Shown piece by piece: positions 26,679-35,352 of a stretch of DNA of 40,273 nucleotides (position 1 is its first letter; every line of letters begins with the position of its first letter). The notes beneath the pieces were generated by a model, which worked only from the letters and a program-made list of their open reading frames with translations, did no database searches and was not told where the DNA came from. The stretch is from Bacteroidales bacterium. Its GTDB lineage: Bacteria; Bacteroidota; Bacteroidia; Bacteroidales; VadinHA17. The position numbers and the translations under genes are program-made. The stretch lies in contig JADGPT010000005.1 in assembly GCA_017882345.1 (NCBI GenBank), forward strand, positions 1 through 40,273. Direction: 5' to 3'.

Positions 26679-27896
26679 TTAGGCAAACATGCTTTTCACT
26701 TTTTCAATCCCATCAGCAAGAGTGTCAATTTCATCTTTTGTATTATAGAAACAGAGGGAAGCCCGCACCGTTCCATCAATTCCAAAACGATCCATTACCG
26801 GTTGCGCACAGTGAGTTCCGGTTCTGACAGCTATTCCCATTTTATCCAGAATCATTCCTGTGTCATACTGGTGTATATCTTTAATATGAAACGAAATAGT
26901 AGAAATCTTCTTTTCGGAATTCCCGTATATTATTAATCCTTTTATCGTTGATAATCTTCCGGTGGCATAAATAAGAAGTTCTTTCTCCCTTGTTGCAATG
27001 TTCTCCCTGCCGATACTTGATACATAATCGAGTGCGCTGGCCAGTCCTATCGCGGCAGGATAGTTCATTGTGCCTGCTTCAAATTTAAAAGGGAGTTCGT
27101 TATATGTAGTTTTTTCAAAAGTAACTTTATCTACCATATCTCCACCGCCTTGAAATGGAGGCATTTCTGAGAGCCATTTCTCTTTGCCATATAACACACC
27201 AATTCCCGCCGGGCCGTAAATCTTATGCCCTGAGAAAACATAAAAATCACAGTCCATTTCTTTCAGATCAACAATTCCATGTTGAATTCCCTGGGCGCCA
27301 TCGATTAGTACCGGAACATTTATTGAATGAGCGGCTGTGATAATCTCTTTTAGTGGAAGAACTGTTCCAAGTGCATTGGATGCCTGAGTGACAGATACCA
27401 GTCTGGTCCTGGATGACAGGAGTTTATAGTATTCATCAAGCATTACTTCGCCATTGTCATTTATAGGGATTACAAGTAATACAGCACCTCTCCTCTCGCA
27501 CATCATCTGCCAGGGCACGATGTTAGCATGGTGCTCCAGACGACTTAGGATTATCTCATCACCGGCCTTAATATATCGTTCACCGAAGGAGAATGCAATT
27601 CCATTTATTGAACCCGTAGTCCCTGAAGTAAATACTACTTCTTCTCTTTTATCTGCGTTTATGAAAGACCTGACCTTTTCTCTTGCATTCTCGTAAGCCT
27701 CAGAAGACATGTCGCTTAAAAAGTGCACACCCCTGTGAATATTGCCATTGTACGACTTATATACCTCATCTACAGCATCAAGTACACAGTTTGGTTTCTG
27801 AGTGGTTGCCCCATTATCAAAATAAACCAGTGGTTTACCATAAACCTTCCGGCTGAGGATTGGAAAATCTGCTCTTATTTCATCTATTTCTTTCAT
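26679..27896 (-). CDS. sufS: Cysteine desulfurase SufS
   Basis: PLP enzyme that takes sulfur from L-cysteine for Fe-S assembly; 405 residues. PLP lysine K225 is in FSGHKIYGPAG and active-site C363 in RTGTHCAQP; NIHRGVHFLS, EHHANIVPWQ and LIDGAQG are class V aminotransferase/SufS blocks. It lies between sufD and sufE on the same strand with 12- and 9-base gaps. Group II (SufS-type) because the Cys loop is short. Confidence 0.97.
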   Translation of the reverse strand: MKEIDEIRADFPILSRKVYGKPLVYFDNGATTQKPNCVLDAVDEVYKSYNGNIHRGVHFLSDMSSEAYENAREKVRSFINADKREEVVFTSGTTGSINGIAFSFGERYIKAGDEIILSRLEHHANIVPWQMMCERRGAVLLVIPINDNGEVMLDEYYKLLSSRTRLVSVTQASNALGTVLPLKEIITAAHSINVPVLIDGAQGIQHGIVDLKEMDCDFYVFSGHKIYGPAGIGVLYGKEKWLSEMPPFQGGGDMVDKVTFEKTTYNELPFKFEAGTMNYPAAIGLASALDYVSSIGRENIATREKELLIYATGRLSTIKGLIIYGNSEKKISTISFHIKDIHQYDTGMILDKMGIAVRTGTHCAQPVMDRFGIDGTVRASLCFYNTKDEIDTLADGIEKVKSMFA

Positions 27897-27908
27897 AAGA
27901 TTATCAGT

Positions 27909-29267
27909 TTATCCGCATTTTACCATACAACTTGCACATCTCGAAAGTTCTCCTTTCAGCCTTTGCATAACAAGGTTGTCCATCCTTTCACGAAGTGGTT
28001 CAATCTTAATATTTTGTATAACTTCATGAGCGAATCCGAACATAAGCATAAGCCTGGCCTCATGTTTATTTATCCCTCGCGACTGCAAATAAAACAGAGC
28101 ATCATCGTTGAGCTGTCCGATAGTTGCACCATGACTACATTTTACATCATCAGCATAAATCTCGAGTTGCGGTTTAGTATCCATTTTTGCATCATCAGTA
28201 AGAAGGATGTTATTATTCCTCTGGTAAGCAAGAGTGCCCTGAGCATCCGGGCGGACGAAAATACGTCCATTAAAAGCTCCTGTCGACATATCATCAAGAA
28301 CTCCTTTAAACAACTGGTTACTGGTGCAATGAGGAAAAGCATGATCGACATTAACAAAATTATCGATATGCTGCCATTTATCAGCAAGGAACAAACCATA
28401 CGAATAGCTCTCTGCACCTTCACCTCCCAGGTGATGATAGGTACTGTTTCGTATAAGACCACCATGAAGGGTAATATTATTTGAAGAGGTGACACTGTTC
28501 TTCTCCTGATGAATAAATGTATTAGTTATTTTACACGCATTATTATGTTCATTCTGTACTCTTATTATATCGAAATGAGCATTTTCACCAACGAATACTT
28601 CAGTCACGGCATTTGTTAGAAATTTCTGCGGTGAAAGTGTGTGGTCGCAGATTATTATAGAGAAATTCGAATTTTTTTCTGCTATTATAAGATTTCTGTG
28701 CTGATTGAACATATCGTCGTCAGATTGAACCAGGTTTACAACCTGAACAGGTTTGGTCAGAGTCACCCCTTCGGGGATATAAATAAATACTCCATCCGAA
28801 GCCATTGCGGTATTAAGATGTATCAAACCATCGGTTTCACTCTTTGCATACTTTCCAAAATGTTGTTCAAACTTGTCAGGAAATTTTATTGCAGCTTCGT
28901 TGAGACTACCAATCCATACACCGCCTGGCAGTTGACGAAGTTTCTCGTTTAATGTAGGATAAAATCCATTCAATAAGACTACCCCATGAGTATCAAGATC
29001 AGTTACCTCGCAACGGAACTTCTCCGCTTTGATAAAATCGGAAGGGACAGGCATGAAATAGTTCTCGTAATCGTGGTTAAAAAAGATGTCGAGATTGGTG
29101 TATTTATAGGCTTCATTCTTTCTTGAAGGGATTCCCAATTCACTGAATTTTTCAAATGAGGAAGCCCGGAAAGTATTAATAAAGGGAGAGGATATACTGG
29201 AAATCTTATCAATATTATCTTTATAAAGTCCGAGATATTTTTCTGTTATTTCAGATTTTCCGTTCAT
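27909..29267 (-). CDS. sufD: Fe-S cluster assembly protein SufD
   Basis: Scaffold partner in the SufBC2D complex. 452 residues; right-handed beta-helix core with family blocks SRKNEAYKYTNL near the start, VDHAFPHCTSNQLFKGVLDD, and KPQLEIYADDVKCSHGATIGQL with the conserved Cys/His near the C-terminus. Its ATG overlaps the sufC stop in an ATGA, so translation of C and D is coupled. It ends with RCASCMVKCG, a Cys-rich tail not needed for the fold. Confidence 0.96.
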   Translation of the reverse strand: MNGKSEITEKYLGLYKDNIDKISSISSPFINTFRASSFEKFSELGIPSRKNEAYKYTNLDIFFNHDYENYFMPVPSDFIKAEKFRCEVTDLDTHGVVLLNGFYPTLNEKLRQLPGGVWIGSLNEAAIKFPDKFEQHFGKYAKSETDGLIHLNTAMASDGVFIYIPEGVTLTKPVQVVNLVQSDDDMFNQHRNLIIAEKNSNFSIIICDHTLSPQKFLTNAVTEVFVGENAHFDIIRVQNEHNNACKITNTFIHQEKNSVTSSNNITLHGGLIRNSTYHHLGGEGAESYSYGLFLADKWQHIDNFVNVDHAFPHCTSNQLFKGVLDDMSTGAFNGRIFVRPDAQGTLAYQRNNNILLTDDAKMDTKPQLEIYADDVKCSHGATIGQLNDDALFYLQSRGINKHEARLMLMFGFAHEVIQNIKIEPLRERMDNLVMQRLKGELSRCASCMVKCG

Positions 29268-30028
29268 GATACTACATTATTTTCAATCTCTTTTTTGATC
29301 CAGTCGTATCCTTTTTCTTCCAGTTCAAGGGCGAGTTCTTTTCCTGCAGTTTTTACAATCCTTCCATCATAAAGTACATGAACCACATCCGGTACTATAT
29401 AATCGAGAAGCCTCTGATAATGAGTTATTACAATGAAAGAATTATCAGGACGCTTAAGTTTGTTTACGCCATTGGCGACAATACGCAAAGCATCTATATC
29501 GAGACCAGAATCTGTTTCATCAAGAATAGCAAGTTTTGGTTCCAGCATCGCCATTTGAAAAATCTCATTTTTTTTCTTTTCACCACCGGAAAATCCCTCA
29601 TTTACAGACCTGTTGGCAAGTTTTGAATCGATCTCAACAAGCTCTTTCTTATCTCGCATCAATTTAAGAAAATCAGATGCTGACAGAGGATCAAGACCTT
29701 TATGCTTACGATGTTCATTAACAGCAGTTTTCATGAAGTTTACCATACTCACCCCTGGAATTTCAATGGGATACTGAAATCCCAGGAATATTCCTTCTTT
29801 TGCCCGGTCTTCTGGCGCCATTTCCAGAAGATTCTTTCCTAAATATGTAACTGTTCCTTCGGTTATCTCCACAAATTCCCGTCCGGCCAGAACTGCTGCA
29901 AGAGTGCTTTTTCCTGATCCGTTTGGGCCCATAATTGCATGGATCTCACCTGGTTTAACATTAAGACTAATTCCCTTTAAAATACTTTTACCTCCAATTG
30001 AGGCTTTTAAATTATTAATAATCAACAT
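29264..30028 (-). CDS. sufC: Fe-S assembly ATPase SufC
   Basis: ABC-type ATPase that drives SufBC2D. 254 residues; Walker A GPNGSGKST, ABC signature FSGGEKKKNEI, Walker B plus LAILDETDSGLD, the D-loop of SufC, and switch His in VITHYQRLL. Overlaps sufD by 4 bases (ATGA) and follows sufB after 30 bases. No membrane partner, as expected for SufC. Confidence 0.98.
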   Translation of the reverse strand: MLIINNLKASIGGKSILKGISLNVKPGEIHAIMGPNGSGKSTLAAVLAGREFVEITEGTVTYLGKNLLEMAPEDRAKEGIFLGFQYPIEIPGVSMVNFMKTAVNEHRKHKGLDPLSASDFLKLMRDKKELVEIDSKLANRSVNEGFSGGEKKKNEIFQMAMLEPKLAILDETDSGLDIDALRIVANGVNKLKRPDNSFIVITHYQRLLDYIVPDVVHVLYDGRIVKTAGKELALELEEKGYDWIKKEIENNVVS

Positions 30029-30058
30029 GATAATATAATCTTGTAAAAAATATTTATT

Positions 30059-31507
30059 CTAACCTACGCTGCCTTCAAGGCTTATCTGGAGAAGCTTCTG
30101 GGCCTCAACGGCAAATTCCATTGGCAGTTTATTAATTACCTCCCGGGCATATCCATTAACAATAAGTCCTATTGCATCTTCAGTTGAAATACCCCTCTGA
30201 TTGCAATAAAAAATCTGATCCTCACCGATTTTGGAAGTTGTTGCTTCGTGCTCAACAATAGCGGTCGAATTATCTACCTCCAGGTAAGGAAAGGTATGAG
30301 CTCCGCATTTATCTCCAAGTAACAGGGAATCGCATTGCGAATAATTTCTCGCGTTTGATGCATTTTTTAAAACCTTAACAAGTCCCCTGTAGCTGTTCTG
30401 ACCATGACCGGCAGAAATCCCTTTTGAGACTATTGTACTCTTTGTATTTTTACCTATATGAGTCATCTTAGTCCCGGTGTCAGCCTGTTGATAATTGTTT
30501 GTTACAGCAACCGAATAAAACTCACCTGTGGAATTATCTCCCCGTAAAATACATGAAGGATATTTCCAGGTTATTGCCGATCCGGTTTCTATCTGGGTCC
30601 AGGAAATCTTTGAACTTTCTCCTTTGCACATTCCCCTTTTAGTTACGAAATTGAAAACTCCGCCTCTTCCTTCTTTATCGCCGGGATACCAATTCTGAAC
30701 TGTGGAGTATTTCACCTCGGCATTTTTTTCAGCGACTATTTCTACAATAGCTGCATGAAGCTGATTCTCGTCCCTCGATGGGGCAGTACATCCTTCAAGA
30801 TAGCTTACATAGCTTTCTTCATCTGCTATTAAAAGAGTTCGCTCAAACTGACCGGTATTTGCCGAGTTGATCCTGAAATATGTTGAAAGTTCCATAGGAC
30901 ACCTTACCCCTTTAGGAATATAACAGAATGAACCATCGCTGAACACTGCTGAGTTAAGGGTTGCAAAAAAATTATCTGTATAAGGAACTACCGAACCCAT
31001 ATATCTTTTTACAAGGTCGGGATACTCTTTAACGGCATCACTGAATGAGCAGAAGATTATTCCCATTTCAGCCAGCGTTTCCTTGAAAGTAGTTTTGACC
31101 GAGACACTGTCAATAACTGCATCAACAGCTACCCCTGCAAGATGCTTTTGCTCTTGTAAAGGGATCCCCAGTTTGTCAAATGTTCTTTTAAGTTCGGGAT
31201 CAATATCGTCAATACTTCCAGGATTCTTCCTTTCTTTCGGAGCAGCATAGAAGATAATTTCCTGATAATTAATCGGAGCTATCTTAAGATTTGGCCATGT
31301 TGGCATTTTCATTGTCAGCCAATGGCGATACGATTTCAGTCTGAAGTCGAGTAACCACTGCGGTTCATTCTTCTTTGCAGAAATAATCCTGACCACTTCC
31401 TCACTCAGGCCTTTCGGGATCCTGTCCATTTCAATATCGGAATAGAATCCATATTTATATTCGCCTGTAGTTACATCACTTAATATTTTATCCTGATCTT
31501 TTTCCAT
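30059..31507 (-). CDS. sufB: Fe-S cluster scaffold protein SufB
   Basis: Main scaffold of the SUF system; 482 residues. Typical blocks are [78 protein letters not shown] and the C-terminal [18 protein letters not shown] with the acceptor-type Cys. First gene of the sufBCDSE-DUF59-queG cluster. It is preceded by a 335-base spacer with a long C-rich palindrome; no IscR/Rrf2-type regulator gene lies beside it in the window. Confidence 0.98.
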   Translation of the reverse strand: MEKDQDKILSDVTTGEYKYGFYSDIEMDRIPKGLSEEVVRIISAKKNEPQWLLDFRLKSYRHWLTMKMPTWPNLKIAPINYQEIIFYAAPKERKNPGSIDDIDPELKRTFDKLGIPLQEQKHLAGVAVDAVIDSVSVKTTFKETLAEMGIIFCSFSDAVKEYPDLVKRYMGSVVPYTDNFFATLNSAVFSDGSFCYIPKGVRCPMELSTYFRINSANTGQFERTLLIADEESYVSYLEGCTAPSRDENQLHAAIVEIVAEKNAEVKYSTVQNWYPGDKEGRGGVFNFVTKRGMCKGESSKISWTQIETGSAITWKYPSCILRGDNSTGEFYSVAVTNNYQQADTGTKMTHIGKNTKSTIVSKGISAGHGQNSYRGLVKVLKNASNARNYSQCDSLLLGDKCGAHTFPYLEVDNSTAIVEHEATTSKIGEDQIFYCNQRGISTEDAIGLIVNGYAREVINKLPMEFAVEAQKLLQISLEGSVG

Positions 31508-31582
31508 ATTATTAATTGTCGAGTCATTAACATGTTAACAAAAAAACCCACTTCCACTTATTCTCTCAGTTGTTTTTTTTCG

Positions 31583-31649
31583 TTTACCCCGGCCCCAAGG
31601 GGAGCGAAAAAAATCACAATTAAGCCCCCCTTGGGGGGTTGGGGGTAAA
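31583..31649. repeat. Long imperfect C-rich palindrome in the sufB leader
   Basis: TTTACCCCGGCCCCAAGGGG (31583-31602) is mirrored by CCCCCCTTGGGGGGTTGGGGGTAAA (31625-31649) with a 22-base AT-rich centre. Each arm also holds its own small palindrome (CCCCAAGGGG; CCCCCCTTGGGGGG), so cruciform or G-rich structures are possible. Local composition is unlike the flanking AT-rich DNA, suggesting a dispersed repeat element. Confidence 0.7.
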
Positions 31650-31702
31650 AAAACATCTATCAATAACTATTCCGTTAATTGTATTTAATCTAAATAAACA
31701 TA

Positions 31703-31710
31703 CAAAAATA
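31703..31710 (-). promoter_or_regulatory. -7-type box, candidate suf operon promoter
   Basis: On the minus strand TATTTTTG matches TAnnTTTG exactly. It lies about 196 bases upstream of the sufB ATG, on the far side of the palindrome, so a transcript from here would carry that hairpin in its leader. No clear -33 box. Confidence 0.35.
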
Positions 31711-31842
31711 TAAAAAAATAGGATTAGAAGAAGAATTCCACGGTAAATCTGCACAGATTATGAGATGAAGAGACGAAGAGACTTCTCCAGTGTGTCGTGA
31801 GTTGTCAGCAGTATCAGACTAAGAGAGGAAGTTACGCAATGG

Positions 31843-32910
31843 TTATTTGCTTTCCTTATATTCCTTTAATATGGATTGAAAGATTTCTTTTACAGAAGAA
31901 ATTTTAGTTGCTCTGAAAGCATTTGCCCCTGCAAAAGCGTACCCATTTTCAAAGTTACCTTTTAGTGCATTAATAAGTGCAATAATTATACAGTAAGGGC
32001 TTTTTGAAATATCACAGGTCTTAATGCATTTGAAAGGACATTTCTTAGGTTGTTTTTTACCTTCTCTTACTTTAGTGATAAAGTTGCTCAGAATTGCACG
32101 TCCAGGCATACCGACCGGACTCTTAATTATTTCAATATCAGAACTTACAGCGTCAATATAAGCTTGTTTGAATGCAGCTGAGGCATCGCATTCGTCGGTA
32201 GTGACAAAACGGGTGCCCATTTGAACTCCTGAAGCTCCCAGATCGAGAATCTTGTGTATATCTTCACCGGTATAAATGCCCCCGGCAGCTATAAGCGGAA
32301 TTTTTTGATCGTATTTATCTTCAAATATTTTCAATTCACTTACGATTTCCGGCACGAGCTTTTCAAGAGAATAATTATTATCGAATATCTGATCTTCTTT
32401 AAAGCCCAGATGTCCTCCGGCCTTTGGTCCCTCTACAATAACTGCATCGGGTAGATAATTATAGTTAGTTTTCCACTTTTCACATATAATTTTTGTTGCC
32501 CTTGCTGATGAGACAATCGGGATAAGTTTTGTAGTACTATCCTTCTTTAAAAAAGAGGGCAGGTCAAGAGGAAGCCCTGCTCCAGCGGTAATAAGATCAA
32601 CCTTTTCTGAGATAGCTGTTTTAATCATATCCGTGAAATTAGTCATGGCAACCATGACATTGACACCGATTATACCAATAGTTTTTTCGCGTGTTTTGCG
32701 TATCTCTTCTTTAAGTCCGTATATACTTGCTTCAAGAAAATCAGAAGAAAAATCTTTGTACAAAAGTCCTAGTCCGGCACTTGATATAACTCCCACGCCA
32801 CCTTCATTTGCAACTGCGGAAGCGAGTCCTGAAAGAGAAATTCCCACTCCCATCCCACCCTGAATAATTGGTACTGTTATTGCAAGATTCCCAATTCTAA
32901 GTGTCTTCAT
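31843..32910 (-). CDS. Nitronate monooxygenase / 2-nitropropane dioxygenase-like flavoprotein
   Basis: 355-residue FMN-dependent TIM-barrel protein of the NMO/FabK superfamily. N-terminal PIIQGGMGVGIS binds the FMN phosphate region; EGPKAGGHLG (160-169, with H167) is the active-site glycine-rich block; IAAGGIYTGEDIHKIL and GVQMGTRFVTTDEC follow. Near the C-terminus is a Cys cluster C291-x3-C295-x3-C299-x7-C307 (CPFKCIKTCD). The superfamily includes nitronate oxidases and enoyl-ACP reductase FabK; the sequence alone does not separate these safely. Stands alone with its own -7 box; the next gene is divergent. Confidence 0.85.
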   Translation of the reverse strand: MKTLRIGNLAITVPIIQGGMGVGISLSGLASAVANEGGVGVISSAGLGLLYKDFSSDFLEASIYGLKEEIRKTREKTIGIIGVNVMVAMTNFTDMIKTAISEKVDLITAGAGLPLDLPSFLKKDSTTKLIPIVSSARATKIICEKWKTNYNYLPDAVIVEGPKAGGHLGFKEDQIFDNNYSLEKLVPEIVSELKIFEDKYDQKIPLIAAGGIYTGEDIHKILDLGASGVQMGTRFVTTDECDASAAFKQAYIDAVSSDIEIIKSPVGMPGRAILSNFITKVREGKKQPKKCPFKCIKTCDISKSPYCIIIALINALKGNFENGYAFAGANAFRATKISSVKEIFQSILKEYKESK

Positions 32911-32930
32911 TTTGAATTTTTTTATTTTGC

Positions 32931-32938
32931 CAAAGGTA
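32931..32938 (-). promoter_or_regulatory. -7-type promoter box for the NMO-like gene
   Basis: TACCTTTG on the minus strand matches TAnnTTTG exactly and lies 20 bases before the ATG at 32910. No clear TTTG at -33. Confidence 0.4.
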
Positions 32939-33147
32939 GGTTATTTAACCAATCTCACTAAGGAAAAGCGATATTTAACATTTATTAAGGTATGATGGCA
33001 AAAAGGTACAAAGGCCCAAGGGCATAATAGTACACCGGGTAAAAGGGTTTTAATAAACTACTATTCCTGCCATTGAGCTGTTGTGCTTCATGGTGATGTT
33101 GTAGTAAAAAAATCTTAACTTTAAACAACCAATTTTAAAATTAATTT

Positions 33148-34770
33148 ATGAAAAGAGTTGTAATCGCTTCAGCATTATGTATTTATGCTTCCCTAAATCT
33201 TTCGGCGCAGGTTGAGAAGGAGATAAAAGCTGAAATAAAGCATGTTACAGTTTTCCCCGACAGGGCCCAGGTTGATCATGAAACAACTGTAACAATCATG
33301 CCGGGAAAAAGTGTTCTCAAATTATCAGGACTCTCTCCATATATTGATGTTCAGAGCATTCAGGTAAAAGGATATGGAGATTTTACAATCCTTTCTGTAA
33401 ATCACCAGAATAACTACCTTCAGAATCTCGAAGACTCCCCTGAAGTTAAAAGCATCAGGAGTCAGATTGAAACGCTACAGCTAAAAGTCGAAGACGAGAA
33501 TGCAGCCATCAGCATCCTTAAGGAAAAAGAGGCTTTTCTGACTGCGAACAGGGCCATCCTAGTTAAGGAAACAACATTCTCTCTTGAGCAATTCAAAAAT
33601 GTCATGGATCTGTATACCAATAATATGGATCAGATAATGATGACCACCTTAAAGAAAGAAAGGCTTATCAAAGAATATACTAAACAGATTTCAGCGCTTC
33701 AGCAACAGGTCGCCAATAAGCTTGGCAGACAGCAACTTCCTTCTGGTGAAATTCTGGTTTCTGTTGCATCGGAAAAACAGGTTTCCGGGAAGCTAACCTT
33801 CAGTTATGTAGTGGCAAATGCAGGATGGTATCCTTCATACGATATCAGGGTAGATGATATAAAAAATCCTGTGGCAATATTTTATAAGGCAAATGTATTT
33901 CAGAATTCAGGAGTCGAATGGAAAGATATTAAACTGAGTTTCTCAAATGCCACTCCATGGGTAGCAGGGGATATTCCTATTCTGAATCCATGGTTTGTTG
34001 ATTTTTATTATCCTGTAGCAAGAATGCTACAAGGGAAGGCTGCTGGTATAAATGTGCGCCGAAGTGAGGCTCCTGTAATGATGGAAATAGCAGCCAATGA
34101 CAAGAAAATGGAGGAAAAGGCGATGGAAGCCGCCCCGGTATTGGTTCAAAAGCAGGTTGGCGAGACAACGATCACATTCGACATTGCTATTCCGTACACT
34201 ATTCCTTCGGATGGAAAACTTCAGACTGTAGAAATCCAGCGGCTTACTGCTCCTGCTGATTATAAGTATGTTACTCTGCCGAAGCTGTCACCACTGGCTT
34301 ATCTCACCGCAAATATTACCGATTGGGCAAAATTAAGTCTTCAGAGTGGTGAAGCTACTTTGTATTTTGAAAATTCGTTCGTTGGAAAATCGACACTTAA
34401 TGTAAACCAGTTAACCGATACCCTTACTCTCTCTCTGGGAACAGATAACAGTATATTGGTAAAAAGGGAGAAACGAAAAGATTTCACCAGCAGGAAAGTG
34501 ATTGGATCAAACAGGACCGATACCTATTCATTTTTACTTACTATAAGAAATAATAAATCAAACCCCGTTAAAATTACTCTGAACGATCAGGTTCCGGTTT
34601 CATCAAATAGCAGTATTAGCATTGACACTATTGAATTGTCTGGTGGCAAGATGAACAAACAAACTGGTGAAATAAAGTGGGATCTTGATATAAAACCGCA
34701 GGAAACCAGGCAGATAGTATTAACATATTCTGTTAAATATCCGAAAGATAAAACTGTTATTCTTGATTGA
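33148..34770 (+). CDS. MuiA-like DUF4139/DUF4140 protein
   Basis: 540 residues. Signal peptide (about 1-20, cleaved near LSAQ), then an N-terminal DUF4140 domain (about 28-130, EIKHVTVFPDRAQVDHETTV), a coiled-coil stretch (about 95-200) and a C-terminal DUF4139 domain (from ~210, FSYVVANAGWYPSYDIRVDD to the end, TYSVKYPKDK). Such proteins are annotated mucoidy inhibitor MuiA; biochemical role unknown. Inside DUF4139 is the insertion MLQGKAAGINVRRSEAP (about 293-309), which resembles the LQGKxAGVxV plug motif of SusC-like TonB receptors. It is followed 18 bases later by yccF-like gene. A -7-like TAACTTTA sits at 33116-33123. Confidence 0.88.
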   Translation: MKRVVIASALCIYASLNLSAQVEKEIKAEIKHVTVFPDRAQVDHETTVTIMPGKSVLKLSGLSPYIDVQSIQVKGYGDFTILSVNHQNNYLQNLEDSPEVKSIRSQIETLQLKVEDENAAISILKEKEAFLTANRAILVKETTFSLEQFKNVMDLYTNNMDQIMMTTLKKERLIKEYTKQISALQQQVANKLGRQQLPSGEILVSVASEKQVSGKLTFSYVVANAGWYPSYDIRVDDIKNPVAIFYKANVFQNSGVEWKDIKLSFSNATPWVAGDIPILNPWFVDFYYPVARMLQGKAAGINVRRSEAPVMMEIAANDKKMEEKAMEAAPVLVQKQVGETTITFDIAIPYTIPSDGKLQTVEIQRLTAPADYKYVTLPKLSPLAYLTANITDWAKLSLQSGEATLYFENSFVGKSTLNVNQLTDTLTLSLGTDNSILVKREKRKDFTSRKVIGSNRTDTYSFLLTIRNNKSNPVKITLNDQVPVSSNSSISIDTIELSGGKMNKQTGEIKWDLDIKPQETRQIVLTYSVKYPKDKTVILD

Positions 34771-34788
34771 ATTAATAATTAACTGTCT

Positions 34789-35163
34789 ATGAATTTTTTG
34801 GGAAATCTTATCTGGTTAATATTTGGAGGCTTAATCATTTCGATTGAGTACTTAATTGGAAGTATTGTGCTTATGATAACCATCGTAGGTATTCCTTTTG
34901 GAATACAGACACTGAAAATGGCTTCGCTTTCATTATGGCCATTCGGACGTGATACTCGTGTACAAACAAGAGCTTCCGGTTGTTTATATATTCTAATGAA
35001 TATAATCTGGCTGATTTTCGGTGGTATTTGGATTGCAATCACTCACTCTATATTCGGAGCAATTCTATGTGTAACAATAATTGGTATTCCCTTTGGTTTA
35101 CAGCACTTTAAACTTACTGCAATTGCTTTGTCGCCTTTTGGCAGGGACATTGTAAAAAAATGA
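34789..35163 (+). CDS. YccF domain-containing membrane protein
   Basis: 124-residue inner-membrane protein made of two copies of the YccF repeat: residues ~3-55 (NLIWLIFGG ... TIVGIPFGIQTLKMASLSLWPFG) and ~68-120 (NIIWLIFGG ... TIIGIPFGLQHFKLTAIALSPFG). Each repeat carries hydrophobic helices and the IGIPFG turn. Function of the family is not established. Starts 18 bases after the MuiA-like gene, probably cotranscribed. Confidence 0.92.
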   Translation: MNFLGNLIWLIFGGLIISIEYLIGSIVLMITIVGIPFGIQTLKMASLSLWPFGRDTRVQTRASGCLYILMNIIWLIFGGIWIAITHSIFGAILCVTIIGIPFGLQHFKLTAIALSPFGRDIVKK

Positions 35164-35191
35164 AAGGAAGAGAGGGAGAAGTAGGAAAGAT

Positions 35192-35231
35192 AAAAGTAAA
35201 AAGATAAAAGACAAAAGTAAAAAGATAAAAG
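35192..35231. repeat. Two 19-bp A-rich direct repeats
   Basis: AAAAGTAAAAAGATAAAAG occurs at 35192-35210 and 35213-35231, a 21-base period, with partial copies on both sides. Simple-sequence DNA after the yccF-like gene; no coding sense. Confidence 0.7.
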
Positions 35232-35253
35232 TAAGAAGTAAATACGTAGACAT

Positions 35254-35297
35254 ACCCCTCTTTACGAAGTAGAGAGGAACCGGGGGTGAGTTCATGG
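35254..35297. repeat. C/G-rich palindromic element downstream of yccF
   Basis: CCTCTTTAC (35257-35265) pairs with GTAGAGAGG (35269-35277; one G:T pair) around a GAA loop; ACCCC on the left and CGGGGGT (35281-35287) on the right extend it. The sequence continues with GAGTTCATGG. It resembles the CTCACCCCCGGxxCCTCTC-type intergenic repeats found in many bacterial genomes. Confidence 0.55.
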
Positions 35298-35352
35298 GTA
35301 ATAGAAGCTGAGATACCGGCACAGGGATGGAAAGAATAAAACGGTGATAGTA

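Larger units (their letters stand above)
31508..31842. other. Spacer upstream of sufB holding a long C-rich palindrome
   Basis: 335 bases between the NMO-like gene and sufB. Contains the palindrome at 31583-31649, a -7-like box at 31703-31710 and otherwise AT-rich DNA. No protein or RNA gene could be supported. Confidence 0.7.

Noticed and set aside
27723-28484. 253-codon plus-strand ORF across sufS and sufD
   Set aside because: Fully antisense to two strongly conserved genes; peptide has no recognisable domain and the composition of a shadow frame.
35098-35322. Minus-strand 74-codon ORF with Leu/Phe-rich repeats
   Set aside because: The hydrophobic repeats come from the A-rich simple-sequence repeat read backwards; no start context or homology.
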